Positions 61,463-64,000 of a stretch of 64,000 nt of DNA are shown here, one piece after another (the stretch's first letter is position 1; every line of letters starts with the position of its first letter). The translations under genes were made by a program, and so were the position numbers. The notes beneath the pieces are model-generated. The model saw only the letters and a program-made list of their open reading frames with translations, did not search any database and was not told the DNA's origin. Source of the DNA: Isoptericola peretonis (GTDB lineage Bacteria; Actinomycetota; Actinomycetes; Actinomycetales; Cellulomonadaceae). The stretch spans positions 496,001 through 560,000 of the forward strand of contig JALQCY010000002.1 in assembly GCA_023241745.1 (NCBI GenBank), given 5' to 3'.

Positions 61463-61936
61463 TCAGGGGCCCTCGACCAGGCGGGCGGGGAAGCCGCCGG
61501 TCGCGACCGGTCCCCAGCGGTCGATCGTGATCCGCACGACACTCTTGCCCTGGCGCAGCATCGCCTCCCGGTACTCGTCCCAGTCCGGGTGCTCCTTGCC
61601 CGCGGCGGCCCGGTAGTACTCCACGAGCGGCTCCACGGAGTCGGGCGCGTCGATCACCTCGGCCGTGCCGTCCACCTGCACCCACGCGTCGTCGAAGTCG
61701 TCGCCCAGGGCAAGGAACGACGCCTGCGGGCGCCGGCGCAGGTTCACCGCCTTCGCCCGGTCGGGGTAGGTCGAGACGACGACGCGGCCGGCGTCGTCCA
61801 CGCCGAACGTCACGGGGCTGAGCTGCGGGGTTCCGTCGCGACGCGTGGTCACGAGCACGCCGTGGCGGCGTGCACGCAGCACGTCCAGCAGCTCGTCGCG
61901 GTCGACGGCGGTGGTGGTGGCGATGCGGGGCGCCAT
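61463..61936 (-). CDS. PPOX-class F420-dependent oxidoreductase
   Basis: Predicted 157-residue split-barrel flavin/F420-binding protein with [40 protein letters not shown] and [14 protein letters not shown]. These match the actinobacterial PPOX family that often uses coenzyme F420. ATG at 61936 has GAGGAG 6 nt upstream. It is divergent from aspS. Substrate unknown; F420 use is inferred from the family. Confidence 0.82.
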   Translation of the reverse strand: MAPRIATTTAVDRDELLDVLRARRHGVLVTTRRDGTPQLSPVTFGVDDAGRVVVSTYPDRAKAVNLRRRPQASFLALGDDFDDAWVQVDGTAEVIDAPDSVEPLVEYYRAAAGKEHPDWDEYREAMLRQGKSVVRITIDRWGPVATGGFPARLVEGP

Positions 61937-61971
61937 GGGAATCTCCTCGCGGTCGGGGCCGGGCCACCGAC

Positions 61972-61977
61972 TAGACT
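61972..61977 (+). promoter_or_regulatory. -10 element (TAGACT) for aspS
   Basis: TAGACT lies 74 nt upstream of the aspS GTG in the divergent region. The leader of about 68 nt contains an AAAGGAA ribosome binding site. Confidence 0.45.
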
Positions 61978-62051
61978 CGCACGGGCGCCACCGCGCCCTT
62001 GCGTCGCCGCCGGCGTCGCCGCCCCCCACCCCCGTTCGAAAGGAACACTCC

Positions 62052-63824
62052 GTGCTCCGCACCCACACGGCCGGCTCTCTGCGGGCCGAGCACATCGGTC
62101 AGACCGTCACCCTCACGGGGTGGGTCGATCGGCGCCGGGATCACGGGGGAGTGGCCTTCATCGACCTGCGCGACGCCTCGGGGATCTCTCAGGTCGTCAT
62201 CCGCGACGAGGCCGTGGCGCACCCGCTGCGCGCCGAGTTCGTGCTGCAGGTGACCGGGGAGGTGGGACGCCGCCCGGAGGGCAACGCGAACCCGAACCTC
62301 GCGACGGGGGAGATCGAGGTCGTGGCCAAGGAGGTCGTCGTCCTCAACGAGTCGGCGCCGCTGCCGTTCCAGGTCTCGACGGCGCTCGCGGACACCGAGG
62401 TGATCGGCGAGGAGGCGCGCCTCAAGCACCGCTACCTCGACATCCGCAGGCCGTCCCAGGCGCACGCGCTCCGGCTCCGGTCACGCGCGAACGCCGCGGC
62501 CCGCCGCGTCCTGGACGCCCACGACTTCGTCGAGGTCGAAACGCCCACGCTGACCCGCTCGACGCCCGAGGGCGCGCGCGACTTCCTGGTGCCCGCGCGC
62601 CTGGCGCCCGGCTCCTGGTACGCGCTGCCGCAGAGCCCGCAGCTGTTCAAGCAGCTCCTCATGGTCGGCGGTCTCGAGCGCTACTACCAGATCGCCCGCT
62701 GCTACCGCGACGAGGACTTCCGCGCCGACCGGCAGCCGGAGTTCACCCAGCTGGACGTCGAGCTGAGCTTCGTCGACCAGGACGACGTCATCGCCCTGGC
62801 CGAGCAGGTCCTCGTCGCGCTGTGGAAGCTGATCGACGTCGAGATCCCCACGCCGATCGCGCGCATGACGTACGCCGAGGCGATGCGCCTGTACGGCACG
62901 GACAAGCCCGACCTGCGGTTCGGCAACCCGCTCGTGGAGCTCACGGACTACTTCGCGGACACGCCGTTCCGCGTCTTCCAGGCCGAGTACGTGGGCGCCG
63001 TCGTCATGACCGGGGGAGCCTCGCAGCCGCGCCGCCAGTTCGACGCCTGGCAGGAGTGGGCCAAGCAGCGGGGCGCCAAGGGCCTCGCCTACGTGACCTA
63101 CGGCGAGGACGGCACGCTGGGCGGGCCGGTCGCGAAGAACCTGTCGGACGCCGAGCGCGAGGGCCTCGCGGCCGCCACCGGCGCGCAGCCGGGCGACGCG
63201 GTGTTCTTCGCCGCCGGGAAGACGGCGGAGGCGCGGGCCCTGCTCGGCGCCGCCCGCCTCGAGATCGCGCACCGCACCGGTCAGGTCGACGAGGACGCCT
63301 GGGCGTTCGTGTGGGTCGTGGACGCGCCGCTGTTCAAGCCGACCGGTGAGGACGACGACGTCGACCTGGGCCACTCGGCCTGGACCGCCGTGCACCACGC
63401 GTTCACCTCGCCGAAGCCCGAGTGGCTGGACACCTTCGAGTCCGACCCGGGCAACGCGCTCGCGTACGCCTACGACATCGTGTGCAACGGCAACGAGATC
63501 GGCGGCGGCTCGATCCGTATCCACCGTCGTGACGTGCAGGAGCGGGTCTTCGACGTCATGGGCATCGGTCCGGCGGAGGCCCAGGAGAAGTTCGGCTTCC
63601 TCCTCGACGCGTTCAAGTTCGGCGCCCCGCCGCACGGCGGCATCGCGTTCGGCTGGGACCGCATCGTCGCGCTGCTGACGAAGTCGCCGTCCATCCGCGA
63701 CGTCATCGCATTCCCGAAGTCGGGCGGCGGGTACGACCCGCTGACGGACGCCCCCGCTCCGATCACGCCGGAGCAGCGCAAGGAGGCCGGGGTGGACGCC
63801 GCCCCGCCGGCCCCGGCGGAGTGA
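62052..63824 (+). CDS. aspS: Aspartyl-tRNA synthetase
   Basis: Predicted 590-residue bacterial-type class II enzyme: N-terminal OB anticodon domain ([20 protein letters not shown]), catalytic core with motif 1 around [20 protein letters not shown], motif 2 [20 protein letters not shown], the inserted GAD domain in the middle, and motif 3 [13 protein letters not shown]. Length is normal for the bacterial type. GTG at 62052 has AAAGGAA 7 nt upstream. Many actinobacteria use a non-discriminating enzyme with GatCAB; the sequence alone does not settle this. Confidence 0.95.
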   Translation: MLRTHTAGSLRAEHIGQTVTLTGWVDRRRDHGGVAFIDLRDASGISQVVIRDEAVAHPLRAEFVLQVTGEVGRRPEGNANPNLATGEIEVVAKEVVVLNESAPLPFQVSTALADTEVIGEEARLKHRYLDIRRPSQAHALRLRSRANAAARRVLDAHDFVEVETPTLTRSTPEGARDFLVPARLAPGSWYALPQSPQLFKQLLMVGGLERYYQIARCYRDEDFRADRQPEFTQLDVELSFVDQDDVIALAEQVLVALWKLIDVEIPTPIARMTYAEAMRLYGTDKPDLRFGNPLVELTDYFADTPFRVFQAEYVGAVVMTGGASQPRRQFDAWQEWAKQRGAKGLAYVTYGEDGTLGGPVAKNLSDAEREGLAAATGAQPGDAVFFAAGKTAEARALLGAARLEIAHRTGQVDEDAWAFVWVVDAPLFKPTGEDDDVDLGHSAWTAVHHAFTSPKPEWLDTFESDPGNALAYAYDIVCNGNEIGGGSIRIHRRDVQERVFDVMGIGPAEAQEKFGFLLDAFKFGAPPHGGIAFGWDRIVALLTKSPSIRDVIAFPKSGGGYDPLTDAPAPITPEQRKEAGVDAAPPAPAE

Positions 63825-64000
63825 CGCTCGCGCTCGACGGGCGGGCGCTCTCCCCGGTCACCGAGGTGGCCGGGGTGCGCCTGCCCGCACGCTGGGCGCA
63901 GCACCCCGTGGTCGTCGCCGAGCACGCGCACGGCGGGTGGGTCGCGAGCCATGCCTGGTGCGACGACGACGCCTTCGTCGTGCGCCTGCGCTGGCGGGAG
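63821..64000 (+). CDS. Hypothetical protein, 3' end beyond the window
   Basis: A frame starting at GTG 63821, overlapping the aspS stop by four bases (GTGA), stays open to the right edge. The visible 60 residues (opening [20 protein letters not shown]) show no motif I recognise. GC-rich third codon positions and the overlap with aspS support a real, coupled gene. Confidence 0.55.
   Translation, partial: MTLALDGRALSPVTEVAGVRLPARWAQHPVVVAEHAHGGWVASHAWCDDDAFVVRLRWRE

Noticed and set aside
1..64000. tRNA or rRNA genes, insertion sequences, prophage or biosynthetic gene cluster
   Set aside because: No cloverleaf, transposase, integrase or modular synthase features were seen; the backbone order is intact apart from the local insertions described.

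Overview
The window is one contiguous chromosomal stretch of a very GC-rich actinobacterium. The gene order thrS - HIT - pgsA - acyltransferase - pimA-like - pdxS ... pdxT - yebC - ruvCAB - yajC - secDF - apt - relA ... hisS ... aspS, the phosphatidylinositol-mannoside genes, an F420-type PPOX oxidoreductase, a MsiK-less sugar ABC system and an Rv2578c-type radical SAM gene all point to Actinomycetota, most likely order Micrococcales (Cellulomonadaceae or Promicromonosporaceae). The family placement is inference. No rRNA, tRNA, insertion sequence, prophage or CRISPR array was seen.

Layout. 1-4.4 kb: the 3' part of a ThrE-type exporter, a small alarmone synthetase with an unannotated 38-codon neighbour, a membrane thioredoxin plus DUF4395 pair, a gamma carbonic anhydrase and a GNAT enzyme. 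4.5-9.1 kb: a LacI regulator and a binding protein plus two permeases of an alpha-glucoside-type ABC importer, with a LacI-like palindrome inside its promoter and a strong terminator after it. 9.1-11 kb: a DoxX protein and a DinB2-like polymerase with a leucine steric gate. 11-19.7 kb: a probable rhamnogalacturonan/pectin locus (binding lipoprotein, Tat-exported PL26/YetA-like protein, DeoR-HTH/LacI-sensor regulator, hydroxyacid dehydrogenase, DUF2264 protein). Three of its promoter regions share one 15-nt motif. 19.7-26.6 kb: accessory genes (membrane proteins, DUF6325, SHOCT, CLC channel, P-loop/DUF664 fusion, family-5 uracil-DNA glycosylase) and a perfect Rex/CRP-like palindrome.

26.6-49.9 kb is the conserved backbone: threonyl-tRNA synthetase, the tightly overlapping HIT-pgsA-acyltransferase-pimA-like operon for PIM synthesis, PLP synthase (pdxS and pdxT, separated by a lipoprotein hydrolase, hrpB and a NUDIX gene), yebC, Holliday junction genes ruvCAB, the Sec accessory genes yajC-secD-secF, apt and relA. 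At 50.0-53.7 kb a DNA-repair island (LigC-like ligase, RibD-C reductase, LigD-Pol-like primase-polymerase, AbiEi-like protein) sits between relA and the cyclophilin-DUF349 operon. 56.4-64.0 kb holds a frameshifted metallo-beta-lactamase-fold gene, hisS, a VOC protein, a papain-like fold protein, an Rv2578c-type radical SAM gene behind an SOS-box-like sequence, a DoxX protein, an F420/PPOX protein, aspS and the start of one more gene.

Many genes have a TANNNT -10 hexamer only 6-7 nt before the start codon and no Shine-Dalgarno sequence, as expected for leaderless transcripts in actinobacteria. I used this signal to choose several start codons.
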